A stretch of 34,464 bases of DNA, from assembly GCA_012842425.1 (NCBI GenBank), contig DUSU01000039.1, positions 1-34,464 of the forward strand, read 5' to 3'. The position numbers and the translations under genes are program-made. A model generated the notes under the pieces. It had not been told where the DNA came from. It was given only the letters and a program-made list of their open reading frames with translations, and searched no databases. Shown here one piece after another: positions 1 to 8,493 of the stretch. The stretch comes from Candidatus Fermentithermobacillaceae bacterium. Lineage in GTDB: Bacteria > Bacillota > Sulfobacillia > Fermentithermobacillales > Fermentithermobacillaceae. Every line of letters begins with the position of its first letter. Within the stretch, counting starts at the first letter, position 1.

Positions 1-32
1 CCTTATCCAGTGACGATTATGCAGGGGCGGAT

Positions 33-80
33 GGAGCCGGCAGCGCGGTCCGCTGCCCGGCTCCTTGACACTCTTTTTTT
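33..80 (+). terminator. Strong GC hairpin followed by a T-run; candidate terminator of the upstream (off-window) gene
   Basis: GGAGCCGGCAGCG (33-45), loop CGGTC, CGCTGCCCGGCTCC (51-64) with one bulged base; T-run at 73-80, though about 8 nt after the stem. Confidence 0.5.
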
Positions 81-94
81 CGCCTGAGTATAAT
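65..94 (+). promoter_or_regulatory. Sigma-A-type promoter for yceD-rpmF
   Basis: TTGACA (65-70), 18-bp spacer, TATAAT (89-94); both hexamers match consensus exactly. Confidence 0.8.
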
Positions 95-123
95 CCCTAT
101 TGTGCCTTGGATGGAGGACCGAG

Positions 124-672
124 ATGAAGATCGACGTGACAGAGATACTGAAAACGCCGGGCGCCGGAATGTCCTTCGAGGTCGAAGGGGACGTCCGCAG
201 TCCTGAGGAACCGGAAGGGTCTCAGGTAATGGGCGCTTTTGTCGTTCGGGGGGTCGCCACGTCCATCGGGATAGGCGTATATGTTGACGCGCACGCCACA
301 GGCACGGTTGAACTCACGTGCTCGCGCTGCCTCGGCTCTTTCACCAAGAAGATGGAGCTGGATTCTGAAGCCGAGTTTTTTGAGAATCCGGACGAGAGAC
401 TTAAGGAAGATCCGCAAGAGGTAGAGGTCTTCCCGCTCAAGAATGGCGTCTGCGACCTTAGTGAAATGGTACGACACGAGATCCTACTGAATCTTCCTAT
501 GAAGCCGCTTTGCTCTCATGACTGCAAGGGACTGTGCCCCGTATGCGGCGCGAACCTAAACGAGGGCGATTGCGGCTGCGATAGGTCCGACTCCGGAGTT
601 ACGGTGTTCGGCAGGAAGCTTCTTAGTGCTCTTAACGAAAGCGAAAGGGGAAAGAAAAATGGCCGTTCCTAA
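124..672 (+). CDS. yceD: YceD/DUF177 family protein
   Basis: ORF 100..672, start likely ATG at 124; ELTCSRCLGSFTKKMELDSEAEFF and CxHDCKGLCPVCGANLNEGDCGC motifs; directly precedes rpmF as usual. Confidence 0.88.
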   Translation: MKIDVTEILKTPGAGMSFEVEGDVRSPEEPEGSQVMGAFVVRGVATSIGIGVYVDAHATGTVELTCSRCLGSFTKKMELDSEAEFFENPDERLKEDPQEVEVFPLKNGVCDLSEMVRHEILLNLPMKPLCSHDCKGLCPVCGANLNEGDCGCDRSDSGVTVFGRKLLSALNESERGKKNGRS

Positions 673-841
673 GAAAAGAACGTCGGCTTCCCGCCGGGAC
701 AAGAGAAAGGCCAACTGGAAACTTGAGGCCCCGAACTTGGTTGAGTGCCCGCATTGCCACGCCCTCATCCTGCCTCACAAAGTGTGTCCAGACTGCGGCT
801 GGTACGGCGGCAAGCAGGTAGTGAAGATCGAAGAGAAGTAA
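659..841 (+). CDS. rpmF: 50S ribosomal protein L32 (Zn-binding Cys form)
   Basis: MAVPKKRTSASRRDKRKANWKL start and CPHCHALILPHKVCPDCGWYGGKQV. Confidence 0.97.
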   Translation: MAVPKKRTSASRRDKRKANWKLEAPNLVECPHCHALILPHKVCPDCGWYGGKQVVKIEEK

Positions 842-911
842 GGCGTCCGCAAAGGCTTGAGTTCTGTGGGGAACGGCGTCCTTAAGGTGCCTGCCCCTCG
901 GAGAGGAAATC

Positions 912-948
912 GGCTCCGGTACCAATGCCGGAGCCTTCTGCTTTCTTG
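912..948 (+). terminator. Rho-independent terminator after rpmF
   Basis: GGCTCCGG (912-919)-TACCAATG-CCGGAGCC (928-935) followed by TTCTGCTTTCTT. Confidence 0.75.
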
Positions 949-1004
949 GAAACCGTCATATCTTGCAGGACAGTCCTGGCCAGTTTTCCACTCATCATTA
1001 TCTG

Positions 1005-1033
1005 TTGCCAACTTCGGACAAACATTATATACT
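1005..1033 (+). promoter_or_regulatory. Promoter of the fapR-plsX-fab operon
   Basis: TTGCCA (1005-1010), 17-bp spacer, TATACT (1028-1033). Confidence 0.7.
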
Positions 1034-1051
1034 TGCCACTAACATCAAGGT

Positions 1052-1070
1052 ATTAGTACCAGGCTACAAT
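1052..1070 (+). promoter_or_regulatory. FapR operator
   Basis: ATTAGTACCAGGCTACAAT: left half is the canonical TTAGTACC half-site; located just downstream of the predicted start site and upstream of fapR. Confidence 0.75.
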
Positions 1071-1096
1071 GAATCCGTCTCGGGAGATGAAGCCCT

Positions 1097-1648
1097 ATGC
1101 CTGCAAGCCCAAAGGACCGCAGAGAGCGTCTCCGAGCAGTATTGGGCTCCAATCCGTTCCTGTCCGATGGACGGTTGGCCCGCCATTTTGGCGTGAGCGT
1201 CCAGACAATCCGGCTTGACAGGATGGCTCTCGGGATACCGGACCAGAGGACCCGCATGAAGGAAGTGGCGGAGAGGGCCTACGGCCGGGTCAAGTCCATG
1301 GGACAGGGTGAGATTGTCGGGGAGCTTATTGACCTGGAGCTCGGCAAGTCGGCCATATCTGTCCTCGAGGTGACCCCGGAAATGGCCTTCCAACGGACCG
1401 GCGTCGCGAGAGGCCACTACATTTTCGCTCAGGCCGACTCACTGGCGATAGCCGTGATTGACGCTCAGAACGTGGTGACCGGCATAGCAAACCTCAAGTT
1501 CAAGAGGCGCGCACGCGTCGGCGAGAAGCTAATAGCCAAGGCGACGGTGATCAGGGAAAAGGGCAATAAGTCGGTAGTCTTGGTCGAAACCCGTTCGAAC
1601 GGCGAGGAAGTGTTTCGCGGTAAATTCCTCGTGTTCGCCCTCGAATAG
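1097..1648 (+). CDS. fapR: Transcription factor FapR (fatty acid and phospholipid biosynthesis repressor)
   Basis: N-terminal HTH (LSDGRLARHFGVSVQTIRLDRMALGIP) and C-terminal hot-dog thioesterase-like domain; precedes plsX. Confidence 0.93.
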   Translation: MPASPKDRRERLRAVLGSNPFLSDGRLARHFGVSVQTIRLDRMALGIPDQRTRMKEVAERAYGRVKSMGQGEIVGELIDLELGKSAISVLEVTPEMAFQRTGVARGHYIFAQADSLAIAVIDAQNVVTGIANLKFKRRARVGEKLIAKATVIREKGNKSVVLVETRSNGEEVFRGKFLVFALE

Positions 1649-1666
1649 GAGCAGGAGGCAAAACCA

Positions 1667-2689
1667 ATGTCCCAGACCCTGAAGGAAAACCGCCTGATCG
1701 GCGTGGATCTCATGGGCGGCGACAATGCGCCGGAGTCAAACATCGAAGCCTGCCTCGCGGCCGCCCAAGACGGGTTTCACCTTGCCGCCTTCGGCACCGA
1801 GGAGGCAGTAGACGCCCTTGAGTCCCGGGCGGGCGGGCTCTCCATCATCACCGTAGTGTGCAGTGAGGTTGTGGTTCCTGACGAGCCTCCCCTCCAGGCC
1901 ATCCGCAGAAAGCCCGACTCATCCATAAGACGTGGGATCACCGCCGTGAAAGAAGGTGCCGTGGATGCCTTTGTGTCAGCCGGGTCCACGGGGGCTTTGG
2001 TTGCGGGCGGCGCCCTGATCCTGGGGAGAGCCGGCGGCGTAGACAAGCCGTGTCTCGCCCAGGTGCTGCCCGATAGGCTTCAGCGCGGGGTGCTCTTTCT
2101 CGACCTCGGGGCTTCGACCGACTCCCGTCCCCAGACGCTCGTCCAGTTCGCGGTTATGGGAAGCGCGTACGCCGAAGGCGTTCTCGGTAGGGAGAACCCT
2201 AAGGTGTTCCTTCTAAACAACGGGACGGAACCGGAGAAAGGAAACGCTGTTACAAAAAAGGCTTTTGAACTGCTTAAGAGCGCGCCCGTGAACTTCATGG
2301 GCAATATAGAGGCTAGAGATGTGTTTTCGGGTATCGCGGATGTCATCGTATCAGACGGTTTCAGCGGCAACGTCTTCCTGAAGACATGTGAAGGTACGTC
2401 AGAGTTCTTGATGTCGGTCCTCCGGGAAGAGATCACGCGGGGACTTATGCAGAAAGCCGCCTCACTAATCCTAAAGCCTGCCTTCTCCAGAGTACGGGCT
2501 CTTCTCGACTACTCGAACTACGGAGGCGCGCCGCTTCTAGGCCTACGGGGGTGCGTGGTCAAGTGCCACGGCTCATCCGGCCACATCGCGGTGGCCAACG
2601 GGATAAGGCAAGCACACCGGTACATTGTGGGAAAAGTATCTGACGTAATAGAACGCACGTTGGCTGCGCTGAACTTGGAAGGTGAATAG
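1667..2689 (+). CDS. plsX: Phosphate acyltransferase PlsX
   Basis: GVDLMGGDNAPE..., VSAGSTGALVAGG, SDGFSGNVFLKTCEG motifs. Confidence 0.96.
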   Translation: MSQTLKENRLIGVDLMGGDNAPESNIEACLAAAQDGFHLAAFGTEEAVDALESRAGGLSIITVVCSEVVVPDEPPLQAIRRKPDSSIRRGITAVKEGAVDAFVSAGSTGALVAGGALILGRAGGVDKPCLAQVLPDRLQRGVLFLDLGASTDSRPQTLVQFAVMGSAYAEGVLGRENPKVFLLNNGTEPEKGNAVTKKAFELLKSAPVNFMGNIEARDVFSGIADVIVSDGFSGNVFLKTCEGTSEFLMSVLREEITRGLMQKAASLILKPAFSRVRALLDYSNYGGAPLLGLRGCVVKCHGSSGHIAVANGIRQAHRYIVGKVSDVIERTLAALNLEGE

Positions 2690-2690
2690 G

Positions 2691-3680
2691 GTGTATTCCA
2701 CAAGGCCGGTGAAAATCGCGGGGATGGGTTACTATGTTCCCCCCAACGTACTGACCAACTTCGACCTGGAGAAAATGGTAGACACCTCTGACGCCTGGAT
2801 CCAGGAGAGGACCGGGATTAGGGAAAGGAGACTGGCAGGCAGAGGGGTTACTACTTCTGACCTGGCCAAAGAAGCTGCCCTGGCGTGCCTCAAGGACGCG
2901 GACGTGTCTGCAGACCAAGTAGACCTTATCATTGTGGCGTCCGCTAGTCCCGATCACCTCTTCCCGGCCACAGCCTGTATTGTGCAGCATGCCATCGGGG
3001 CACGGGGCGCCGCAGCTTTCGACATGGAAATCGGCTGTACCGGGTTTATATATGCTCTTGCTACGGGCGCCCAGTTTGTCGCGTCGGGGATGTACAAGAA
3101 GGTGCTGGTGGTCGGGGCGGAATGCCTTTCCCGGCTCGTGGACTGGAGCGACCGGACGACGTGTTGCCTGTTCGGCGACGGCGCCGGAGCGGCGCTCCTC
3201 GTAGAAGGTGAGGCAGGAGAGGGGTTCCTCGCCTTTCATCTCGGAGCCGATGGGTCGGGGGGCGACCTTTTGTCCTTGCCCGCGGGGGGTGCCAAGATGC
3301 CGGCTTCCCGGGAGACGGTGGACAAGGGCCTCCACTACATACACATGGAAGGCAAGGCGGTCTTCAAGTTTGCCGTGAAGATCGTGGACCTGGCCGTGAC
3401 GAAGGTGCTTGAGAAGTGCGGAAGGACCCCACAGGACATAGGTGTCCTCATACCGCACCAGGCCAACCTCAGGATAATCGAGTCGGCTTGCGCTAGGTTC
3501 GGGATATCCAAAGACAGGGTCATGGTCAACATCGACAAGTACGGCAACACCTCGTCGGCTTCAGTGCCCATCGCTATGTGCGAGGCCATCTCGGAAGGGC
3601 GCATCAAGAAGGGTGACCTGGTTGTACTCGTTGCGTTCGGCGCCGGGCTTTCATACGGGTCCGCCGCGATTATCTGGTGA
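2691..3680 (+). CDS. fabH: Beta-ketoacyl-ACP synthase III
   Basis: ORF 2682..3680, likely GTG start at 2691; DAWIQERTGIRERR, ACTGFIYAL-type active site (IGCTGFIYAL), LIPHQANLRI, YGNTSSAS. Confidence 0.96.
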   Translation: MYSTRPVKIAGMGYYVPPNVLTNFDLEKMVDTSDAWIQERTGIRERRLAGRGVTTSDLAKEAALACLKDADVSADQVDLIIVASASPDHLFPATACIVQHAIGARGAAAFDMEIGCTGFIYALATGAQFVASGMYKKVLVVGAECLSRLVDWSDRTTCCLFGDGAGAALLVEGEAGEGFLAFHLGADGSGGDLLSLPAGGAKMPASRETVDKGLHYIHMEGKAVFKFAVKIVDLAVTKVLEKCGRTPQDIGVLIPHQANLRIIESACARFGISKDRVMVNIDKYGNTSSASVPIAMCEAISEGRIKKGDLVVLVAFGAGLSYGSAAIIW

Positions 3681-3696
3681 CAAGGAGGAGAACTAA

Positions 3697-4545
3697 ATGC
3701 CCAAAGTGAGGATTGTGACCGACTCGGCTCAAGACCTCGAGCCCCGGTTTCTTGAGTCCAAAGGCATTTCGGTAGTCCCACTCACCGTGTTTTTCGGTGA
3801 GGAGGCCTACCTCGACGGATACGAGCTCGCAGGCAAGGAGTTCTACGACAAGCTCAGGACTTCGCCCCACCACCCACATACTTCCCAGCCTTCGCCGGAG
3901 GCTTTCAGGTCCGTGTTCGATAGGCTGTCGGCTGACGGGTCACACGTAATCGCCATCCTCCTCTCGGCGGTCCTGAGCGGTACATATCAGTCCGCGATGC
4001 TCGCCAAAGATATGCTCCCCGACCGCGCCATAACCGTCATAAACTCCAAACTGGCTTCTTGCGGATACGGCGCTCTGGCGATTTTGGCTGCTGAGATGGC
4101 TGAGAAAGGGGAGACTCCCGAGCGGATAACCGCCGTTGTCGAGAAGATGGCCTCCGAGTGCGTCACGGTCTTCTCGGTCGATACTCTCGACTACCTCGCC
4201 AAGAACGGAAGGATAGGTAAGGCCCAGCACTTCCTGGGAGGTCTCTTGAACATGAAGCCTCTCCTCAGCCTGGACAAAGAAGGCTACGTGACCGCCATCG
4301 AGCGCGTACGCGGTAAGGGCAAAGTTCTGCCGCGGGTCTTGGAGATAATCGCGGAAAGGGTGCCCTCCAGAAAGGCTTCGATCGTAACCATATCCCACGC
4401 GGACGCGCCGGAAGACGCGCTCAAGATGAAAGAAGGGGTCCTTTCTCTCCTCAAAGTCGGACGGGTCTTTGAATCGCAGATCGGCGCCATCATCGGGACG
4501 CACGTTGGCCCCGGTTGCCTGGCCGTACAGGTATTTCCCGAGTAA
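3697..4545 (+). CDS. DegV family protein (fatty-acid-binding, FakB-like)
   Basis: VRIVTDSAQDLEP, TSQPSPEAF, SAVLSGTYQSA, VFSVDTLDYLAKNGRIGKA motifs typical of DegV. Confidence 0.92.
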   Translation: MPKVRIVTDSAQDLEPRFLESKGISVVPLTVFFGEEAYLDGYELAGKEFYDKLRTSPHHPHTSQPSPEAFRSVFDRLSADGSHVIAILLSAVLSGTYQSAMLAKDMLPDRAITVINSKLASCGYGALAILAAEMAEKGETPERITAVVEKMASECVTVFSVDTLDYLAKNGRIGKAQHFLGGLLNMKPLLSLDKEGYVTAIERVRGKGKVLPRVLEIIAERVPSRKASIVTISHADAPEDALKMKEGVLSLLKVGRVFESQIGAIIGTHVGPGCLAVQVFPE

Positions 4546-4565
4546 GAAGTTTTGGAGGTCAGCCA

Positions 4566-5510
4566 ATGTCGAAAACGGCATGGGTCTTTCCCGGCCAGGG
4601 AGCTCAGGTCGTGGGCATGGGCAAGGATATGTGCGAGGCCTATCCCGCGGCGAGGAAGATATTCGAGACCGCAGACGAGGTGTTAGGCTTCTCCCTCTCA
4701 GGCCTGATCTTCGAGGGGCCAGATGAGAAACTGAGCTTAACCGAGAATGCACAACCTGCTCTTTTGGCGGTGGGTGTAGCTGGCGCGACGGTTCTCAGAG
4801 AACACGACTTGGAGCCGGATATGACCGCAGGGCTCAGCCTTGGAGAGTACACGGCGCTCGTCATAGCGGGTTCTCTGAGATTTGAGGACGCCGTGTACCT
4901 TACGCACAAACGGGGAGTTTACATGCAAGAGGCATGCCCCCCCGGCGAAGGGGCCATGGCGGCCGTCTTGGGTATCGGGCCCGGAGATGTGGACGCTGTG
5001 TGCGAAAAGGCAAGGGCCTTCGGAGAAGTGACGGGCGCTAACTACAACTGCCCGGGCCAGATCGTGATTTCCGGTAAGAAGGCTGCCGTGCAGGAGGCTT
5101 CGCGCCTTGCGAAGGAACTGGGCGCAAGAGTGATCCCCTTGAACGTAAGCGCGCCGTTTCACTGCTCGCTTATGGAGAGCGCTGCCCTGAAACTCCGTGC
5201 GATCCTGGATAAGGTGGAAGTAAGACCGCCGTCAATCCCGGTATACTCAAATGTGCACGGAGAAAGGCTCGTAAGCGCCTCGGACGTAAGAGAGGCGCTG
5301 ATAGCCCAGGTGACCATGCCCGTCTTCTGGCAGAAGGACATAGAGGCCATGGAGCGGGACGGTGCCCGCCTCTTTGTTGAGATAGGGGCGGGGAAGACGC
5401 TTCAGGGCTTTGGGAAGAGGACCCACCCACACATACCTTACGTGCGGTTTGAGACCCCTTCTGACTTAGCCGATGTCGTTGCGCTCACAAAGGAGGCACT
5501 GCTAAGATGA
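4566..5510 (+). CDS. fabD: Malonyl-CoA:ACP transacylase
   Basis: Start MSKTAWVFPGQGAQ at 4566; GLSLGEYTALV active-site motif; NVSAPFHCSLM. Confidence 0.96.
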   Translation: MSKTAWVFPGQGAQVVGMGKDMCEAYPAARKIFETADEVLGFSLSGLIFEGPDEKLSLTENAQPALLAVGVAGATVLREHDLEPDMTAGLSLGEYTALVIAGSLRFEDAVYLTHKRGVYMQEACPPGEGAMAAVLGIGPGDVDAVCEKARAFGEVTGANYNCPGQIVISGKKAAVQEASRLAKELGARVIPLNVSAPFHCSLMESAALKLRAILDKVEVRPPSIPVYSNVHGERLVSASDVREALIAQVTMPVFWQKDIEAMERDGARLFVEIGAGKTLQGFGKRTHPHIPYVRFETPSDLADVVALTKEALLR

Positions 5511-6262
5511 TGCAGAGCTCGGGAGTTGCCCTGGTTACGGGAGCATCGCGAGGTATCGGTAGGGCTACTGCTTGCGAGCTCGGGAGACGGGGTTACGCCG
5601 TAGCCGTGAACTATGTTGGAGACGAACAGGGGGCCTCGGAGACCGTAGAGCGCATAGTGGCTGAGGGCTCTCGGGCCATGGCGTTTCGAGCCGATGTTTC
5701 TTCCCACGATGGCGCGAGGGATCTCGTTGAGGCCGTTGAAAAAGCCATGGGGCCTCTTGAGGCCCTGGTCCTTAACGCAGGTATCACGCGGGACGGACTC
5801 CTTGCGCGTATGTCTGAGGAGGATTGGGACCGGGTGATTGATGTCAATCTCAAGGGGGTGTATAACGTCCTGAAGTGGGGCTCGCGGTCGATGATGCGGA
5901 GGAAGTCCGGTCGTATAGTGGCCGTTAGCTCGGTAGTGGCCCTCACCGGCAATGTCGGCCAGGCCAACTACTGCGCGTCAAAAGCGGGCGTCATCGGGCT
6001 CGTGCGTGCCTCTGCCCGTGAACTTTCACGATATGGTATAACAGTCAACGTTGTTGCCCCGGGATTTATCGACACCGACATGACCGGTGCTCTGACCGGA
6101 GAAGTACGGGATCGGCTCACGGCCGCCATCCCGCTCGGGCGAATGGGCACACCGGAAGATGTGGCGAAAGCCATAGCGTTCCTCTTGTCGCCTGACGCCT
6201 CGTACATAACAGGAGAGGTCCTGAGGGTGGACGGTGGTATGTCCATCGGGGCTCATACATAG
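5507..6262 (+). CDS. fabG: 3-oxoacyl-ACP reductase (SDR family)
   Basis: [40 protein letters not shown] motifs. Confidence 0.95.
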   Translation: MMQSSGVALVTGASRGIGRATACELGRRGYAVAVNYVGDEQGASETVERIVAEGSRAMAFRADVSSHDGARDLVEAVEKAMGPLEALVLNAGITRDGLLARMSEEDWDRVIDVNLKGVYNVLKWGSRSMMRRKSGRIVAVSSVVALTGNVGQANYCASKAGVIGLVRASARELSRYGITVNVVAPGFIDTDMTGALTGEVRDRLTAAIPLGRMGTPEDVAKAIAFLLSPDASYITGEVLRVDGGMSIGAHT

Positions 6263-6287
6263 TGCTAGTGACAAGGAGGTGACTCGT

Positions 6288-6533
6288 GTGGCCGCAGATC
6301 CGATTTTTGAGAGAGTGAAGAAGATTATCATCGATCAGCTCAGCGTGGAAGAGTCTCTGGTGACCCTAGACGCGTCGTTCATCGACGATCTTGGTGCAGA
6401 TTCTCTTGAGATAGTCGACCTTATCATGGCTTTTGAAGGTGAGTTCGGTATCCCCATTCCTGACGAGGACGCCGAGAACCTGTCAACCGTCAGGGACGCG
6501 GTTGAGTACCTTCGCAAGAACGTGAAAGAGTAG
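6288..6533 (+). CDS. acpP: Acyl carrier protein
   Basis: GTG start at 6288 after [41 protein letters not shown] phosphopantetheine motif DSLE. Confidence 0.96.
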   Translation: MAADPIFERVKKIIIDQLSVEESLVTLDASFIDDLGADSLEIVDLIMAFEGEFGIPIPDEDAENLSTVRDAVEYLRKNVKE

Positions 6534-6542
6534 GTGGATACA

Positions 6543-6569
6543 CGGTCCCGCGAGTTCCTCGCGGGACCG
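6543..6569 (+). other. Perfect 12-bp inverted repeat (RNA hairpin) between acpP and fabF
   Basis: CGGTCCCGCGAG-TTC-CTCGCGGGACCG; no downstream U-tract. Confidence 0.85.
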
Positions 6570-6595
6570 CATGCATTTCGGGAGGAAGTGGCCGG

Positions 6596-7834
6596 TTGAA
6601 CACGAGGCGCGTGGTAGTCACAGGTATGGGCGTGATCTCGCCCATCGGGATAGGTCTTGCGGACTTTTGGGACAACCTTAGAAAGGGAAGTTCGGGGATA
6701 AGGAGGATTACGCGCTTTCCGGTCGATGAGTATCCGTGCAAGATTGCGGCCGAGGTAGACTTCGACCCTTCGGCATATATCGATAGGCGCGAAGCGCGCA
6801 AGATGGACCGCTTCTCGCAGTTCGCGGTCGTGTCCGCCAGGATGGCAGCTCAAGACGCCGGACTTGACGCCGGTTCCCTCGGAGAACGCGCGGGGATTGT
6901 CCTGGGTACAGGTATAGGTGGCATGGAGACTCTCGAGCGTGAGATGAAAACCTTGTGGGAACGAGGGCCGGGAAGAGTATCGCCGTTCTTTATCCCCATG
7001 ATGATAGCCAATATGGCTGCCGGACAAGTATCCATAGACCTGGGGCTGAAAGGGCCCATCAATACGGTAGTGACTGCGTGCGCTTCGGCGACCAACGCCA
7101 TTGGAGAGGCTTTCTGGATCGTAAAAAGAGGTGACGCGGATATCATGCTAACCGGCGGCACGGAAGCCCCGATTACCCCCACGGCGCTCGCCGGCTTTTG
7201 CGCGCTCAAGGCCTTGTCCACGCGAAACGACATTCTGGGAAGGGCCTCAAGCCCCTTCGACAAGTGCAGGGACGGGTTCGTGATGGGGGAAGGCGCCGCC
7301 GTCTTGGTGCTCGAGAGCCTCTCGAGCGCCCTCTCTAGAAACGCACCTATTTACGCAGAGATAGTAGGTTACGGCATGAGCTCCGATGCCTATCATATTA
7401 CCGCTCCCAGTCCCGGCGGCGAGGGCGCTGCCAGGGCCATGAGGGCGGCCCTCCGGACGGCCGGCATATCCCCCGACCGGGTGGACTACGTAAACGCCCA
7501 CGGTACGTCAACGCCCGCCAACGATGTTCACGAGACCATGGCCATTCAGTCGGTCCTCGGTGAGCACGCACGGAATGTAGCCGTGTCGTCGGTGAAGTCC
7601 ATGCTCGGGCACCTCCTGGGAGCCGCCGGCGCGGTTGAGACTGTGGCGACGGTCCTATCCCTCAAGCATCAGGTGATCCCGCCTACCATAAACTACGAGA
7701 CTCCCGACCCTGAGTGTGACCTCGACTACGTCCCGAACGAAGCCAGAGAGGCGCGGATCGACGTTGCGCTCAAAAACTCCTTTGGATTCGGTGGGCAGAA
7801 CGCCTGCCTCGTCCTAAAGAGGTATGACGGATGA
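6596..7834 (+). CDS. fabF: Beta-ketoacyl-ACP synthase II
   Basis: RRVVVTGMGVISPIG, VTACASATNAIGEA, NAHGTSTPAND, SMLGHLLGAAGAVE, NSFGFGGQNACLV. Confidence 0.97.
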   Translation: MNTRRVVVTGMGVISPIGIGLADFWDNLRKGSSGIRRITRFPVDEYPCKIAAEVDFDPSAYIDRREARKMDRFSQFAVVSARMAAQDAGLDAGSLGERAGIVLGTGIGGMETLEREMKTLWERGPGRVSPFFIPMMIANMAAGQVSIDLGLKGPINTVVTACASATNAIGEAFWIVKRGDADIMLTGGTEAPITPTALAGFCALKALSTRNDILGRASSPFDKCRDGFVMGEGAAVLVLESLSSALSRNAPIYAEIVGYGMSSDAYHITAPSPGGEGAARAMRAALRTAGISPDRVDYVNAHGTSTPANDVHETMAIQSVLGEHARNVAVSSVKSMLGHLLGAAGAVETVATVLSLKHQVIPPTINYETPDPECDLDYVPNEAREARIDVALKNSFGFGGQNACLVLKRYDG

Positions 7835-8493
7835 AGGATGTCTTGGAGAGAGCCCTGGAGAGCCTGTCCCGTGAAAAGCGGGAAGAGGCGCTCACTCACG
7901 TTTCCTATGCAAACGAGATGGGCTCTCCCGTAAACAACGAGCGTCTGGAGTTTTTGGGGGACGCGGTCCTTCATCTCGCCGTTGGCAGCATCCTCTACGA
8001 ACGCTACCCTTCTCTTTCTGAGGGAGACCTTACGAGGATGAGGGCCTCTCTCGTATCGGGCGCTACACTGGCCAAGATCGCCCTGGAGGGAGGTCTCGGA
8101 GACCTCGTGAATCTCGGAAAGGGCGAGAGCGCCTCAGGTGGGCGCCGGCGTCCGAGGGTTCTGGGGAGCGCGCTTGAGGCAGTGATCGGCGCGGTATTCT
8201 TGGAATGCGGGTGGGAAGCGGCCTTTAACCTCGTCAAAGACATTTTCGCCGGTAAGATCCACGACTCCGTTCCCGTCGACCCGAAGACAAGGATCCAGGA
8301 GATCGTTCAGAGAGTTCCCGGCTCTACTCTGGAGTACCGTGTCGTGGACTCCTCAGGGCCGGACCACCGCCGTGTTTTCACCGTAGCGTGCGTGGTGAAT
8401 GGGAAGGAAGTATCTACGGGCACGGGGTTCTCAAAGAAGGAAGCGGAGGAGCGGGCGGCCGAGGCCTACCTCCGGACGCTTACGGAGACTTGA
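7831..8493 (+). CDS. rnc: Ribonuclease III
   Basis: NERLEFLGDAVLHLAVG signature and C-terminal dsRBD. Confidence 0.96.
   Translation: MKDVLERALESLSREKREEALTHVSYANEMGSPVNNERLEFLGDAVLHLAVGSILYERYPSLSEGDLTRMRASLVSGATLAKIALEGGLGDLVNLGKGESASGGRRRPRVLGSALEAVIGAVFLECGWEAAFNLVKDIFAGKIHDSVPVDPKTRIQEIVQRVPGSTLEYRVVDSSGPDHRRVFTVACVVNGKEVSTGTGFSKKEAEERAAEAYLRTLTET

Noticed and set aside
2559-3458. 299-aa minus-strand ORF antisense to fabH
   Set aside because: Overlaps a confidently identified gene and has no recognisable motif or RBS.
3940-4752. 270-aa minus-strand ORF antisense to degV/fabD
   Set aside because: Shadow ORF in GC-rich coding DNA, overlapping two well-supported genes.
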